DNA of 64,000 bases, taken from NCBI GenBank assembly GCA_963663665.2, contig CAXXKP010000001.1, positions 682,001 to 746,000 on the forward strand. Reading direction: 5' to 3'. The DNA comes from SABI01 sp963663665 (GTDB lineage: Bacteria; Spirochaetota; Spirochaetia; Sphaerochaetales; Sphaerochaetaceae). Position 1 is the stretch's first letter; the number at the start of each line of letters is the position of its first letter. Below, in pieces: positions 18,030 to 26,793 of this stretch. The position numbers and the translations under genes are program-made. Under the pieces are notes generated by a model. The model had not been told where the DNA came from. It did not search any database and was given only the letters and a program-made list of their open reading frames with translations.

Positions 18030-18599
18030 ATGAATATCGAAATGATAGCTTTTCTTGGAAATAAAGGCCCTCTTTACTCTCAAACTAGACATAACAGCGG
18101 TTGGCTCTTCTTTACTCATCAATTTTCCTTAAAAGAAAAAGATCTCACACAAAAATTTCATGGACTCCATGGTCAGATTAACGTTAATAACTCTACCATA
18201 CGTGTTCTTCTCCCTCATACCTATATGAACGAGAGTGGAATAAGTGTTGGCGAGATGATTCGCTATTTCTCAATCTCTATAGATAAACTGTTAGTAGTTC
18301 ATGATGATTTAGAACTTCCCTTCTCAAAAGTAGTCCTTCAGAAAGGGGGAGGGTTAGCTGGACATAATGGATTAAAATCTATTGCCAATAACCTATCATC
18401 TAAAGAGTTCTTAAGGCTTCGTATTGGAATTTCCAGACCAAAACAGCAAGATATAGCTTCATATGTTCTCTCTCGTTTCGATCCTATTCAAGAGTCACTC
18501 CTTCCCAACATATTTGATGGTGCTATAAATCTCATATCAACCTATATGCAAGCAGAGGGGAAAAAGTCACCCCTTCCCCTCTCTTTCTCGCTACTATAA
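18030..18599 (+). CDS. pth: Peptidyl-tRNA hydrolase
   Basis: Releases peptides from peptidyl-tRNA that drops off ribosomes. 189 aa, normal family length. Conserved residues can be aligned with E. coli: N11 (FLGNKG), catalytic H21 (RHNSG), N67 (YMNESG), D93 (HDDLELP) and N113 (GHNGLKS). The usual GLGNPG opening is FLGNKG here. There is no clear ribosome site; a 12-bp palindrome TCACTATAGTGA (18012-18023) occupies that position. It is divergent from metH and convergent with the TRAP operon, six bases from its last gene. Confidence 0.93.
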   Translation: MNIEMIAFLGNKGPLYSQTRHNSGWLFFTHQFSLKEKDLTQKFHGLHGQINVNNSTIRVLLPHTYMNESGISVGEMIRYFSISIDKLLVVHDDLELPFSKVVLQKGGGLAGHNGLKSIANNLSSKEFLRLRIGISRPKQQDIASYVLSRFDPIQESLLPNIFDGAINLISTYMQAEGKKSPLPLSFSLL

Positions 18600-18605
18600 G
18601 ACTAA

Positions 18606-19889
18606 TTATCTCGATAACATCATATTCGGAAGCCAGAGAACAAGCTGTGGGAAATAAGTAATACCAAATAATACAATCAAGAGGGGAATAAGAAATGGAA
18701 GAATTGCCTTATACATTTTCTCTATTGGAATCTTTGCTTGTCTTGCACAAATAAACAAAGAAGTTCCAACAGGAGGAGTAGCAAGTCCTATCATGAGATT
18801 GAGAACTACTACGACCCCTAAGTGAACAGGATCGATTCCATACGCACTCATCAAAGGGATTAAAAAAGGAACAGTAATAGTGAGCACAGATAATGCTTCC
18901 ATAAACATTCCAAGTACTAAGAACGCAATATTTAGGAAGAGGAGAATAAGGTACTTGTTACTCGTTAACGTAATAAGCCAGTTAGCTATTGAATTTGTTA
19001 CACCCATCATTGCAACAAGCCATGAAAAACTTGCAGCTCCTGTAATAATAAATAATATCGTTGCAGAATCAATTGCGGCTGATTTCATTTCATTCCAGAC
19101 AGCCTTAAGCCCTAATTCTTTATAAACAAGCACACTCAAAATAAAGGAATACCCAACAGCCACTACAGCAGCTTCTGTAGGACTAAATATACCACCCCAT
19201 ATTCCTCCAATAATGATAACTGGAGTAAGTAAAGAGAGGAGAGCTTCTTTCGTTGAGACTAACACTTCCTTAAAACTAAAAGTATGTTTTGGGTAGTTTC
19301 GTTTCTTGCTCATGAAATAAACCAGAATCATAGTAGTGAATCCAAGAAGTAAGCCAGGAATGAAACCGCCCATAAAAAGAGCCCCGACAGAGACTTCTGC
19401 CATCATGCCATAGACAACCATCGGAACTGAAGGAGGAATGATGGGACCAACAGTTGCTGAAGCTACTGTTACTGCGGCACTGAACTCAGGATCAAAACCC
19501 TCTTCTTCCATAGCTTGCATCTCAACTTGTCCAAGCCCGCCTGCGTCGGCTACTGCTGAACCACTCATTCCAGAAAAGATTATTGATGCAACAATATTTG
19601 CATGACCAAGTCCCCCAGGAATAGCTCCAACCCATGCTGCAGCTGCCCTAAATATTCTTCGTGTGATACTACCTGTATTCATCAATTTTGCAGCAAGAAT
19701 AAAAAAGGGTATTGCTAAAAGAGTATATGAGTTTGCACTTCCAATCATACGGTGAATAATTGCTGTCATCGTAAAGGAATCGGAGAAGATTACCGTGACG
19801 ATTGCAGAAAATGAAAGCGAAATTGCGATTGGAACTCCAGCAAGCATGAGGACTGCAAATACACCAATTAAAATAAATCCAATGCTCAT
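18606..19889 (-). CDS. dctM: TRAP transporter large permease (DctM)
   Basis: Twelve-segment membrane subunit of a tripartite ATP-independent periplasmic importer driven by sodium or protons. 427 aa, normal length. Family segments include AIPFFILAAKLMNTGSI, GMSGSAVADAGGLGQ and VATVGPIIPPSVPMVVYG. The start ATG 19889 follows GGGGGAATTGT and overlaps the DctQ stop by four bases. It is the last gene of the minus-strand operon that begins with the split transketolase. The substrate is probably a sugar acid or other small carboxylate. Confidence 0.94.
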   Translation of the reverse strand: MSIGFILIGVFAVLMLAGVPIAISLSFSAIVTVIFSDSFTMTAIIHRMIGSANSYTLLAIPFFILAAKLMNTGSITRRIFRAAAAWVGAIPGGLGHANIVASIIFSGMSGSAVADAGGLGQVEMQAMEEEGFDPEFSAAVTVASATVGPIIPPSVPMVVYGMMAEVSVGALFMGGFIPGLLLGFTTMILVYFMSKKRNYPKHTFSFKEVLVSTKEALLSLLTPVIIIGGIWGGIFSPTEAAVVAVGYSFILSVLVYKELGLKAVWNEMKSAAIDSATILFIITGAASFSWLVAMMGVTNSIANWLITLTSNKYLILLFLNIAFLVLGMFMEALSVLTITVPFLIPLMSAYGIDPVHLGVVVVLNLMIGLATPPVGTSLFICARQAKIPIEKMYKAILPFLIPLLIVLFGITYFPQLVLWLPNMMLSR

Positions 19890-20416
19890 ACAATTCCCCC
19901 TTCTTGCTGTTCCTCGACTTCAAATCGTATATCATTTTCTAAATGATCACCCACTTTCAATTCAATCATATGAACTATGATATGAATAATTGAAGGAATA
20001 GCGGCTAGTGAAAATGAAAGATAAAATATTCCTTTCCTGACAGGAATAGTGTTATAAGACTGTCCCCATGTTGAAAGAGTTACTTTAAACCCATGTATAG
20101 ATGCTATTGCTAGAAATATGATACAGATCACATAAATAGCCTCTCTCCAATAGTATTGCACTTTGGGAGGTAGGTTTGACACGACAAATGCGAGTGAAAT
20201 ATGTTCATTTTTCTTAAACGCCATTGCTGTTCCGAGGAATATCATCCACGCAAAACTCACGATAGTAAATTCATATACCCATGAAATGGGATTCCCAAGC
20301 ACATAACGGAAAACAACTCCACTTAAGGTGATAATAGTTAATACTGCCATGAGGAACCCAGAAATGAAACTTACTATTGCATCTAACACATCACTAAGTT
20401 TTTTTATAAAATTCAT
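19886..20416 (-). CDS. dctQ: TRAP transporter small permease (DctQ)
   Basis: Four-segment small membrane subunit partnering DctM. About 176 aa from ATG 20416. The open frame reaches back to ATG 20479 but that codon has no ribosome site. ATG 20416 has AAGGA seven bases upstream and gives the normal DctQ N-terminus (short amphipathic helix, then TM1 with VVFRYVLGNP). Three further membrane segments follow. If the longer start is used the protein has 197 residues. Confidence 0.9.
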   Translation of the reverse strand: MNFIKKLSDVLDAIVSFISGFLMAVLTIITLSGVVFRYVLGNPISWVYEFTIVSFAWMIFLGTAMAFKKNEHISLAFVVSNLPPKVQYYWREAIYVICIIFLAIASIHGFKVTLSTWGQSYNTIPVRKGIFYLSFSLAAIPSIIHIIVHMIELKVGDHLENDIRFEVEEQQEGGIV

Positions 20417-20493
20417 ACATAGTTCCTTATCTATTGATGATAAAGGAATCCCCATAACTGAGGATTCCTCGTTAATCATGGTACAACCATTTG

Positions 20494-21522
20494 TTAATTA
20501 GACGCAAGTGCTCTCACTTGATCTATCAATTCTTTACCAAATACAGGTTCAAATTGCTTATATACACTTTCGGTTGCTTTAACAAAAGGTGCTAAATCAG
20601 GTCTAGAAACTATCATTCCTTTGTTTTCAAGGTCTTGAATCATTTCTTGTTCAGCAGATCTCACCATATCTCTGTGCACTTGAGCAAACTTTTTGGCAGC
20701 TGAACCGATTAGATCTTTGTGCTCCTGACTCATATTTTTCCATACTTTCTCACTTACTAAGAATACAAGTGATTCGTATTTATGGTTTGAAATAGTTAGG
20801 TATTTTTGAACTTCATCAAAACGAGATGCATGAATATTAGCGATAGGATTTTCCTGTCCATCATATGAACCTTGAGAAAGAGCTAAATACAATTCACTGA
20901 AAGCAAGAGGAGCTGGTTTTGCTCCAAGAGCTCTAAAAATTGCAAGTGTCATGTTATTCTCTGGTGTTCTGAGTTTGATACCTTGAAGATCACTAGGAGA
21001 TTCGATAGCTCTTTTGCTGTTGGTAATCTGTCTTAATCCATTTTCCCAATATGCTAAACCACGAATTCCTTGTGCAGGAAGACTATCAAGAAGACTCATT
21101 CCTAGAGGACTGTCAAGAACTTTATCAACTTTATCGTAAGAGTCAAAAAGGAAAGGGAGTTCAAAGACTGCAATCTTAGGTTCATAATTTGCAATGATAC
21201 CTACTGCATTGATAGTCATATCTAAAGAACCCATACTAGCCATTTCAACCATTTCTGAGTCGGTTCCTAACATTTCTGAAGGGAATAAATCAATTCTCAC
21301 TGTTCCATTAGACTGCTCATTCACATATTGAGCAAATTTCTCAGCAGCTAGGTGTCGTGGGTTTGTTACAGCTCCGCCATAACCGAGTCGATACACGGTT
21401 ACTTTTGCTTCATTACTTTCTTCACCACCTTGAGCGAAAAGAAGTGAGAATGATGTACTTACTAATAGTAGTACCATTGCAACGATTAACACTTTTTTTG
21501 TTTTTCTTTCTTTCATTTTCAT
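20494..21522 (-). CDS. dctP: TRAP transporter substrate-binding protein (DctP)
   Basis: Periplasmic binding protein of 342 aa that delivers the substrate to DctQM. A signal peptide covers about residues 1-30, ending SLLFAQGGEE. The carboxylate-binding region of the DctP family is recognisable around LQGIKLRTPENNMTLAIFRALGAKP, which contains the Arg that usually pairs with the substrate carboxylate. AAGGAGG lies ten bases before ATG 21522. It sits between the SDR gene and dctQ in one operon. Confidence 0.93.
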   Translation of the reverse strand: MKMKERKTKKVLIVAMVLLLVSTSFSLLFAQGGEESNEAKVTVYRLGYGGAVTNPRHLAAEKFAQYVNEQSNGTVRIDLFPSEMLGTDSEMVEMASMGSLDMTINAVGIIANYEPKIAVFELPFLFDSYDKVDKVLDSPLGMSLLDSLPAQGIRGLAYWENGLRQITNSKRAIESPSDLQGIKLRTPENNMTLAIFRALGAKPAPLAFSELYLALSQGSYDGQENPIANIHASRFDEVQKYLTISNHKYESLVFLVSEKVWKNMSQEHKDLIGSAAKKFAQVHRDMVRSAEQEMIQDLENKGMIVSRPDLAPFVKATESVYKQFEPVFGKELIDQVRALASN

Positions 21523-21587
21523 AAATTAGAAACCTCCTTGATAATTTCTATATCGGAAAATTGTTTTATAAATAACCCTATTAAGGA

Positions 21588-22346
21588 TTAATCCATATGT
21601 GAACCACCGTTGATATCGATATCTTCACCGGTGATATAAGCAGCTTCTTGTGAAGCTAAAAACGCAACAGTATATCCAATTTCGTGTGTAGTCCCTGGAC
21701 GTTTCATTGGAATGGTCTCCCAAATTGCCCTTTCTCGTTCATCACTTAACCCTTGGCGGATGTCGGTTGCAACTAACCCAGGACATACTGAGTTCACTGT
21801 AATACCATCTTCGACAACTTCTCTAGCTAAAGCCTTTGAAAATCCTAGAACCCCCGCCTTCGCAGCAGAATAATGAGATCCACCATAGACTCCACCACCT
21901 CTTTTGCCACTTACAGAGCTCATATTGATGATTCGACCAAATTTATGTTTAGCCATTATAGGTATCACCATCTTTGAACAAATGAAGGTACCTACTAAAT
22001 TCACACTGATAATTCTATTGAAATCTGCAACACTCATATCAAGGGTTGTGATAGGCTGTGTAATCCCTGCGTTATTTACAAGGATATCAATCCTACCATA
22101 TTTTTCTACAACTAAATCCACCATCTCTTTAACAGAGGTCTCATCTGTAACATTAAGGAAAACAGCTAAAGCTTTTCCACCAGCAGATTCAATCTCTTTG
22201 GCAGCTTTCTTCGCCCCTTCTAAATTCATATCACCAATGACTACTGTTGCACCTAAGGTAGCTAAAATATTTGCAGTTTCTCTTCCAATACCTCTTTCGC
22301 TCCCTGCACCAGTAACAATTGCAACCTTGCCTTCAAAATTCATCAT
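21588..22346 (-). CDS. SDR-family NAD(P)-dependent oxidoreductase
   Basis: Classical short-chain dehydrogenase of 252 aa. The Rossmann motif is TGAGSERGIG (near 12-21) and NNAG lies near 90. The catalytic Ser and Tyr-Lys are visible in MSSVSGKRG and YSAAKAG. The C-terminus ends ITGEDIDINGG. The start overlaps the transketolase stop (TGATG); AAGGAG lies seven bases upstream. It resembles FabG, but its place between split transketolase and TRAP genes points to oxidising or reducing a polyol or sugar-acid hydroxyl rather than fatty-acid synthesis. Confidence 0.9.
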   Translation of the reverse strand: MMNFEGKVAIVTGAGSERGIGRETANILATLGATVVIGDMNLEGAKKAAKEIESAGGKALAVFLNVTDETSVKEMVDLVVEKYGRIDILVNNAGITQPITTLDMSVADFNRIISVNLVGTFICSKMVIPIMAKHKFGRIINMSSVSGKRGGGVYGGSHYSAAKAGVLGFSKALAREVVEDGITVNSVCPGLVATDIRQGLSDERERAIWETIPMKRPGTTHEIGYTVAFLASQEAAYITGEDIDINGGSHMD

Positions 22347-23278
22347 CAGACTTCTCCTTGTAATAATTTCTTTACATTGGCAACAATAGCATCGACCGTT
22401 ACACCATTAGCCTCTAATAGTTGTATGTAAGGTCCTGATTCACCAAAAACATCTTGTACACCCATTCGAATGAGCTTCCCCTTACCATACTCTGCAATCA
22501 CTTCAGCAACAGCACTACCAAGTCCATTAATGATATTATGATCTTCAATCGTAATAATATTATGGCATTCTTTAATTGCGTTTTTAACAGCTTGTACATC
22601 AAGGGGTTTAATAGTATGCATATCGATTAATCGTGTATGAATTCCCTCTTTCTCTAAAATTTTTACAGCCTCATAAGGGAAACTCATAATATCACCATTA
22701 GCAATAATTGCGACATCATTACCATCATGCAATTGATGTGCTTTACCAATCTCAAGCTCAGGAATCCCTTCGTAGATATATGGAATTGGGTCACGGGTAA
22801 ACCTCATATAGACAGGCCCATACTTTTCTACAGCTTTTCTCACGAGAGCTCTTGCAGAATAATAATCACATGGTGCAATCACAGTCATATTTGGAAGAGT
22901 TCTCATAACACCCAAATCTTCTATTGACTGATGGGAAGCCCCGTCATTTGCTGGTGTAAGCCCACCATGAGAACACATAACTTTTACATTCAGATTTGGA
23001 TAACAAGCCTCTTGGCGAATTTGTTCTGCCATTCTTAAGCTACCAAATATTGCATATGTACTTACTATCGGTATTTTACCTAATGTGGCTAATCCTGCAG
23101 CAACACCAGCTGCATTCTGTTCAGCTATACCTACATTTATATGATTAAGTGGATATTGTTCTTGAAAAGCAGTTGTTTTACAACTTTTTCCAATATCTGC
23201 ATCAATCACATATAGATTAGGATGCTCTTTAACAAGTTCTACTATTTCTTCGCCAAATGATTCTCTTAATGCTTTCAT
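22346..23278 (-). CDS. Transketolase C-terminal half (split transketolase subunit B)
   Basis: 310 aa, holding the pyrimidine-binding and C-terminal domains of a transketolase that is encoded as two proteins. Typical segments are INVGIAEQNAAGVAAGLA (with the Glu that activates thiamine diphosphate), SHGGLTPANDGASHQSIED and MRFTRDPIP. It overlaps the N-terminal-half gene by four bases (ATGA), so the halves are co-translated. It should transfer a two-carbon ketol unit. In this operon it probably processes a pathway-specific ketose or hydroxypyruvate rather than serving the pentose phosphate pathway. Confidence 0.93.
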   Translation of the reverse strand: MKALRESFGEEIVELVKEHPNLYVIDADIGKSCKTTAFQEQYPLNHINVGIAEQNAAGVAAGLATLGKIPIVSTYAIFGSLRMAEQIRQEACYPNLNVKVMCSHGGLTPANDGASHQSIEDLGVMRTLPNMTVIAPCDYYSARALVRKAVEKYGPVYMRFTRDPIPYIYEGIPELEIGKAHQLHDGNDVAIIANGDIMSFPYEAVKILEKEGIHTRLIDMHTIKPLDVQAVKNAIKECHNIITIEDHNIINGLGSAVAEVIAEYGKGKLIRMGVQDVFGESGPYIQLLEANGVTVDAIVANVKKLLQGEV

Positions 23279-24114
23279 GATATTTTAGCCTCCTCAATTT
23301 CTTTAATTGCCTGATGAAAAAGTTCTTCATTAGGAGCCATACCATGCCATGCAGGAACATTTTCCATAAATGAAACCCCTTTGCCTTTTACTGTCTTTGC
23401 AACAATTACAATAGGTTTCTTATATTTTTGGCCTCTTATAGTATCGAGTACTTCAATAATTTCTTCCATCACATGTCCGTTAATCTCAAATACTTTACAA
23501 CCAAACGCATCAAATTTTTTGGCAAGGTTCTGAAGAGGCATAATCACATCACAAAAATTATCATTTTGAATACCATTGTTATCTACGAACACAACAAGAT
23601 TGTCTAATTCATATTTTGCAGCTGATTCAATAGCTTCCCAAATTTGCCCTTCTTGAGACTCTCCGTCCCCAATGAGGGAGAACACACGAGATTGTGAGTT
23701 ATCTCGTTTCAACCCGATAGCCATTCCAACGGCACCAGATAATCCTTGACCAAGAGATCCTGTAGAAATATCTACACCAGGAGTACTTTTCATATCTGGG
23801 TGTCCTTGTAGGATTGACTTGTACTTTCTTAGGTTGTAAATCTCTTTTTCATCCATATATCCTTTAAGAATTAATGAAGAATAGAGTATTGGGCATACAT
23901 GCCCTTTTGATAAAACAAAACGATCTCTATCTTTCCATGTAGGATTTTTAGGATCAATATTTAATTCACTAAAATAGAGGGCACTCATAATATCAGCAGC
24001 AGATAAGGATCCTCCGGGATGTCCTGATTGTGCTGTATAGATCATTGTGAGTGCTGTTATCCTTAACTCTTTAGCTTTTTGCTTAAGCATCAAAGCTTTC
24101 TCAGACGTATTCAC
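23275..24114 (-). CDS. Transketolase N-terminal half (split transketolase subunit A)
   Basis: 279 aa, binding the diphosphate end of thiamine diphosphate. Motifs: SGHPGGSLSAADIM, VLSKGHVCPILYSSL, and the TPP/Mg motif IGDGESQEGQIWEA followed by VDNNGIQ. The start is GTG 24114, supported by GGGAG seven bases upstream; no ATG lies nearby. It is the first gene of the six-gene operon ending at 18606 and is preceded by a good promoter at 24188-24216. Confidence 0.93.
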   Translation of the reverse strand: MNTSEKALMLKQKAKELRITALTMIYTAQSGHPGGSLSAADIMSALYFSELNIDPKNPTWKDRDRFVLSKGHVCPILYSSLILKGYMDEKEIYNLRKYKSILQGHPDMKSTPGVDISTGSLGQGLSGAVGMAIGLKRDNSQSRVFSLIGDGESQEGQIWEAIESAAKYELDNLVVFVDNNGIQNDNFCDVIMPLQNLAKKFDAFGCKVFEINGHVMEEIIEVLDTIRGQKYKKPIVIVAKTVKGKGVSFMENVPAWHGMAPNEELFHQAIKEIEEAKIS

Positions 24115-24187
24115 TTGTATTCTCCCTTTATACGATATGTATTATTTGCCAATAATGATTTCGTATAGTCTCATCCCTGTATGCATC

Positions 24188-24216
24188 ACTGTAAGAGATG
24201 GAATTCTATATGTCAA
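24188..24216 (-). promoter_or_regulatory. Promoter of the transketolase/SDR/TRAP operon
   Basis: Minus-strand TTGACA (24211-24216) and TACAGT (24188-24193) are 17 bases apart. The leader to GTG 24114 would be about 67 bases. Confidence 0.6.
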
Positions 24217-24351
24217 GAAAAATTTTTTATATTTTTTAAGATTTTTTGAAATATATTTTATGCTATATTAATTTTTACTCATTTTATTTATAAATAAGCG
24301 CTATTTTAACTATTTTTCAATAATTTTTATTTCATTAATATATTTATCTTG

Positions 24352-24365
24352 TGAAATATTTTTCA
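24352..24365. promoter_or_regulatory. Candidate RpiR-family operator
   Basis: TGAAATATTTTTCA has the form TGAAA-4-TTTCA, the same as the core of the longer palindrome at 25381-25404. It lies upstream of the transketolase/TRAP promoter and just downstream of the RpiR-family gene. Binding by that regulator is inferred. Confidence 0.5.
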
Positions 24366-24468
24366 TATTAGCATGGGATTAATGAAGATCGTATGGATAT
24401 ACGAAGCCAATATGTTATATAGAGAATAAAGAGATTACTATGTAAATACTGTTGAAATAGTGTGAACC

Positions 24469-25323
24469 TTATTTCTTGACTCGTTTAATACTGAGAAGCT
24501 TACTTACCTTCTCGTGGTAGTTCCCAAGCTGATCACGTCTTTTTATTGAAAGAGCTGCGTGAATTGTCGAAACTACGTTAAGCTCACAAATCCTCGCGGA
24601 GAGGGTATCACTGAAGAATGGATGATTTGAGACTCCTGTAAAAAGAACAATATGAAGATATTTTGTGAGTGGAGACCCTGTGATACCAACAAACCCAATT
24701 GTTGTAATATCTCTCTCATAGGCGAGCTTCATACTCTCATACACATTGCGGGACATCCCAGAATGGGAAAAACCTAATACAATACCATTTTTGTCCATAT
24801 TAGAGATTGCAAGGAATTGGAAGAAAGGATCTTCAATATAATCACAACGGATTCCAATTTGCAAAAAGGCATCATAGGCAGCACGAGCAGATGAACCGGA
24901 ACCACCTTCTCCAATGATGATAATCTGAGAAGCACTCTGAATGAGATCAACTGTTTTCTCTAACTCATTATCGTCTATGATAGAAAGTGTCTCATCCATA
25001 CTCCCTCGATTGAAAGCAAAAGACTTTTGCTTAATCATCGCCATTGACTCTTCAGGAGACACCTGCAACCAATTTGCAGACGGAGAAATGAACTCGTTCT
25101 CAAGGAACATCTTAAAATCTACAAAACCCTTAAAACCTATCGCCCGACAAAAGCGAACAATTGTAGCGGGACTTGTTTTTGTATCATCTGCAAGACTCTG
25201 TGCTGTAATAGACTTAAAATTTTTAAAATTCTCTAAAATATAATCAGCAATTTTTTTCTCAGAATTGCTCAATAGATGATAATGTTGCTTGATTCGTGTG
25301 AGACTTATTATTGAATCTTCCAT
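24469..25323 (-). CDS. MurR/RpiR-family transcriptional regulator
   Basis: 284-aa regulator with an N-terminal HTH_6 domain (about 1-77; SLADDTKTSPATIVRFCRA is the helix-turn-helix) and a SIS sugar-phosphate-binding domain (about 125-250; IIIIGEGGSGSSARA and GFSHSGMSRN). It probably senses a phosphorylated sugar intermediate. It lies between the TRAP/transketolase operon (same strand, 354 bases downstream) and the divergent hydroxyacid dehydrogenase gene. Similar palindromes occur before both transcription units, so it most likely controls both. Confidence 0.9.
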   Translation of the reverse strand: MEDSIISLTRIKQHYHLLSNSEKKIADYILENFKNFKSITAQSLADDTKTSPATIVRFCRAIGFKGFVDFKMFLENEFISPSANWLQVSPEESMAMIKQKSFAFNRGSMDETLSIIDDNELEKTVDLIQSASQIIIIGEGGSGSSARAAYDAFLQIGIRCDYIEDPFFQFLAISNMDKNGIVLGFSHSGMSRNVYESMKLAYERDITTIGFVGITGSPLTKYLHIVLFTGVSNHPFFSDTLSARICELNVVSTIHAALSIKRRDQLGNYHEKVSKLLSIKRVKK

Positions 25324-25380
25324 ATGTATCTATGCTCCAATTTGTTTACTATCCTACAGTCGTTTCACGATATTTGCAAT

Positions 25381-25404
25381 ATTTATGAAAAATATTTCAT
25401 AAAT
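25381..25404. promoter_or_regulatory. Palindromic operator between RpiR and dehydrogenase genes
   Basis: Perfect 10-bp arms ATTTATGAAA and TTTCATAAAT flank AATA. The site lies 57 bases before the RpiR-family start and just upstream of a possible promoter (TTGAAG 25408-25413, TATATA 25431-25436) for the dehydrogenase gene. Confidence 0.65.
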
Positions 25405-25511
25405 TTATTGAAGCAAATTAGTTTACATGATATATAGTACATATCTATTTGCCAATGGTTCTAACATTCATCATCACTAAAAACACTATTTTACTTTAGG
25501 AGGAATATGCT

Positions 25512-26471
25512 ATGAATATAGTCATATTAGATGGATATACTGAAAATCCAGGAGATCTATCTTGGAGTGGCTTCGAACAACTTGGGTCTGTTACAGTTTA
25601 TGAAAGAACAAGCTCAGAAGAAATATTGGATAGAGTGAAAAATGCAGAAATTGTAATAACTAACAAGACTCCTATTAACAAAGAGGTTATTGCTGCAAGT
25701 CCTTTGCTTCGCTATATTGGCGTCCTAGCTACAGGATACAATGTAGTAGATACTGAAACAGCAAAAATTCATAATATTGTAGTGACGAATATCCCAACCT
25801 ATGGCACTGCAGCCGTAGCTCAGTTTGCCATCTCTCTTTTATTAGAAGTATGCCATCATATTGGGGAGCACAATCGTACTGTACAAAACGGGAAATGGGC
25901 TGATTGTAAAGATTTCTGTTATTGGGATTATCCACTCATTGAATTAGCTGGAAAGACAATGGGGATTATTGGTTTTGGAAAAATTGGACAGAATGTTGCC
26001 CAAATAGCAAAATCTCTTGGTATGAAAATTCTTGCATATGATGCATTTCAAAACCCTCAATTAGAAGATGAATCATGCAAATATTCATCCCTTGAAGATC
26101 TTTTTAAAGATTCAGATGTAATATCACTTCATGCACCACTATTACCTGAAACTCAAGGGATTATTAATAAAGAAAATATTATGAAAATGAAAGATGGTGT
26201 AATCATCATCAATAATTCACGTGGTCCCCTCATTGTAGAGAATGATTTAAAAGAGGCCCTTCTTTCACAAAAAGTTGCAGGAGCTGCTGTAGATGTTGTG
26301 TCAAGCGAACCGATTAAAAGAGACAACCCTCTCTTGGGCATTCCATCGTGTATCATCACTCCTCATATTTCATGGGCTCCAATTGAGGCTCGTCAACGAT
26401 TAATGAATATTGCAGTAGAAAACCTTTCATCATTTTTAAAGGGAACCGTGAAAAACGTTGTAAACCTTTGA
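25512..26471 (+). CDS. D-2-hydroxyacid dehydrogenase (glycerate/hydroxypyruvate-type)
   Basis: NAD-dependent oxidoreductase of 319 aa, normal length. Domains: substrate-binding halves at about 1-100 and 290-319; Rossmann domain with GIIGFGKIGQ near 152-161. The catalytic Arg is in INNSRGP, Glu in VSSEP and His in ITPHISWAP. The sequence looks most like hydroxypyruvate/glyoxylate reductases. AGGAGG precedes ATG 25512. It is divergent from the RpiR regulator and probably belongs to the same pathway as the split transketolase, which can use hydroxypyruvate as donor. An exact substrate cannot be read from sequence. Confidence 0.9.
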   Translation: MNIVILDGYTENPGDLSWSGFEQLGSVTVYERTSSEEILDRVKNAEIVITNKTPINKEVIAASPLLRYIGVLATGYNVVDTETAKIHNIVVTNIPTYGTAAVAQFAISLLLEVCHHIGEHNRTVQNGKWADCKDFCYWDYPLIELAGKTMGIIGFGKIGQNVAQIAKSLGMKILAYDAFQNPQLEDESCKYSSLEDLFKDSDVISLHAPLLPETQGIINKENIMKMKDGVIIINNSRGPLIVENDLKEALLSQKVAGAAVDVVSSEPIKRDNPLLGIPSCIITPHISWAPIEARQRLMNIAVENLSSFLKGTVKNVVNL

Positions 26472-26793
26472 ATCAATTTATCGTTTGGAATGCTAGATGG
26501 GGTAACTTCAACCCACTCTAGCTACCAATAGCAATAAACCTTGCTACATTAGAGCAGATATTTTCTGTCTCAAGACTTTCCATATCTATGTAGTATTAGC
26601 TATATATGTATAAATGAGTGTTAGTATTTAAAAATCCCCTTGATTACTTTTTAGAAAAAATATCTCTTTAGTATTAACCCTTTCATAAAAAGAAAGGATA
26701 AAGGATACCATTTAATTGAAGTGTGGTTTATCATAGAAAGAGAAGAAAGAAAGATTTCATTATCACTACACATCTAGAGTATGGGGGATACAG
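26472..26793. other. 322-bp intergenic region
   Basis: No gene is seen. An imperfect stem-loop (GCTAGA at 26493-26498 with TCTAGC at 26518-26523) follows the dehydrogenase gene and may mark its transcript end, though no T-tract follows. The rest should hold the GH13 gene promoter; I found no convincing -35/-10 pair. Confidence 0.4.

Larger units (their letters stand above)
24115..24468. other. 354-bp AT-rich control region of the transketolase/TRAP operon
   Basis: No gene is seen. It holds the promoter at 24188-24216, the palindrome TGAAA-4-TTTCA at 24352-24365, a weaker copy at 24247-24260 (one mismatch), and TCGTAT-4-ATACGA at 24389-24404. TATTTGCCAAT at 24143-24153 is repeated at 25446-25456 before the hydroxyacid dehydrogenase gene. 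Long A/T tracts may bend the DNA. Confidence 0.6.

Noticed and set aside
21904..22389. 161-aa open frame on the plus strand
   Set aside because: Antisense to the SDR gene, which has a full set of catalytic residues.
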